From: Oreocharis arfaki
Taxonomy: Eukaryota > Chordata > Aves > Passeriformes > Paramythiidae
DNA length: 64,000 nucleotides
Assembly: GCA_013398015.1 (NCBI GenBank)
Contig: VZRR01006745.1
Span: forward strand, 1,610,766-1,674,765
Direction: 5' to 3'
The notes below the pieces were generated by a model. It made no database searches. It had not been told where the DNA came from and saw only the letters and a program-made list of their open reading frames with translations. Below, piece by piece: positions 62,901 through 64,000 of this stretch (position 1 is the first letter of the stretch; each line of letters begins with the position of its first letter). A program made the translations under genes and the position numbers.

Positions 62901-63461
62901 AATGTTTGCAATAGAAGCAATTCAAATACATCATTCAAACAAATGGCAGAAGTCTCACACTAGTGATGCAAGACAAAGACTGAGGGTCTGTGCTGCTGTA
63001 GGATCCTTCAGGTATTCCCCTTTATTGCTTGTGGCCTGGGAATTTTAGGCATGCTAGTCAGAGAGATGGTACACTATTCCCTTTGCAATGGAAAATATTT
63101 TTCTAAAACCACCAGTGATCCGAGCCTTGTGACTATATTCTTTTTACAATACATACCTTTCTAAAAGTTTGCGTAGTCTTCTGTTCTCAATGTTATGCTC
63201 TTTAATTTACTTTTATTAGGCATCTCTAATTTGGACATTGTGTAGTATGTTATTGCAGATAGCTTTGAATGTCTACAGATGCATCTTAACTCTATTCCAA
63301 TGACTATGTAGACGAAAAGAGCAAATATTTTAGAAGTTTTGGCAGAAAAAGTCGGTATGTAAGTCAGTATGTGTTTGGGAGCTATTCAGACATTCTTACT
63401 TAGGATTAACATAAAATTTTTCCTCTTTAATTATAGCTGTTTTTCTACTTTATGATGAGTT
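59971..63461. other. Upstream flank, no gene recognised
   Basis: AT-rich sequence with poly(A)/poly(T) runs near 60829 and 61532 and nothing that could be assigned to a gene or a repeat family. Confidence 0.5.
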
Positions 63462-64000
63462 TGTAGACCCCTAGAAGGTGAGGGAGATAATGTGTAGGTA
63501 TCCACATACTAAACACTGATAGCCGGTTAGCTGTGGAGCCAACCAAGGATTGTTGGTAGTTCCAGCCAAGGATTGTTGGTAAGAACATGCTGTGAGAAAG
63601 AACAGGATGTGGCTGCAGAAGGGGACATACACAAACTTTTTGAGACAAATGTCCTTGTTCTGGCTCCTGGAGATAAGCACAGCACAGCAGAGCACAGCAC
63701 AGCACAACATGAATGAGGCCAAGATGTGGGCATGGACTGTAGAGGGGATCAAGACCACCCAAGATCCCCAAAGCCTCCAACCCATTTCCAGTAAGGTCTG
63801 AAAGAATGAACTGCACATGAGAACTGATTTGCATAGAAAGAGAGAAACTTATCTCCAGAGTGGGGAAAACTTACCTATAAGAAGGTACCCCCACGAATCT
63901 GGGCCCATGTGGGCCCCGGGACACAGGACATCCCACCAGCTGGATCAGCTCTGGAGCCAGGACTGTGATCTCTTTTTCTCTCTTACTTACTTTTTCTCTC
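63462..64000 (+). mobile_element. Probable ERV LTR, cut by the right window edge
   Basis: The stretch begins TGTAGACCCCTAGAAGGTGA and has a duplicated motif CCAAGGATTGTTGGTA (63543-63558 and 63566-63581). It also carries a CACAG-type pentamer run (about 63677-63705) and a block GATTTGCATAGAAAGAGAGA AACTTATCTCC. This is followed by the TATA-like CCTATAAGAAGG (about 63874-63885) and a GC-rich then CT-rich end. This order resembles passerine class II ERV LTRs (U3, promoter, R). The element continues past 64000, so its end, internal region and duplication are not visible. The start is a best guess from the TG. Confidence 0.6.
63677..63705. repeat. (CACAG)n short tandem repeat
   Basis: Five or six imperfect CACAG/CAGAG units within the LTR-like element. 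Confidence 0.85.

Noticed and set aside
22954..64000. RANBP3L exons expected from mammalian synteny
   Set aside because: None of the translations on either strand resembles RANBP3L or its Ran-binding domain.

Overview
The window looks like nuclear DNA from a bird, most likely a songbird. It is AT-rich. It carries the 3' ends of CR1 retroposons with their typical CCATTCTATGA tails, and several LTRs of a type common in passerine genomes. The one gene I can identify is SLC1A3 (EAAT1/GLAST, the glial glutamate/aspartate transporter). It lies on the minus strand and only its 5' end is present. SLC1A3 is Z-linked in chicken, so this is probably avian Z sequence; that is inference.

Layout from left to right: 1-3194 is the start of SLC1A3 intron 3 and holds a CR1. 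3195-3332 is coding exon 3. 3333-20618 is intron 2, about 17.3 kb, with a sense-oriented LTR only 182 bp upstream of exon 3 and an antisense CR1 near 14 kb. 20619-20893 is exon 2, which carries the start codon. 20894-22743 is intron 1. A CpG-rich block at about 22700-22935 contains the probable non-coding exon 1, ending in a clear splice donor at 22744/22743. The remaining 41 kb, 23-64 kb, is upstream flank. I find no recognisable coding exon of a neighbouring gene there. RANBP3L is the mammalian neighbour on this side, but none of its sequence is visible. The flank holds CR1 fragments, a solo LTR with a near-perfect 5-bp target duplication, a GC-rich retroviral patch, an LTR cut by the right window edge, simple repeats, and a tandem 609-bp duplication joined by a single N that looks like an assembly error.

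There are no operons, CRISPR arrays or phage-like modules, and I see no RNA gene. The most interesting candidates are: the LTR and CAAAA-type repeat flanking an in-frame, skippable SLC1A3 exon with a weak donor; a 79-codon single-membrane-span ORF with strong Kozak context and a downstream splice-donor-like site at 46.3-46.6 kb; and two unusually long adjacent minus-strand ORFs at 36.0-37.4 kb. None of these is proven. I did not find a convincing new biological system.
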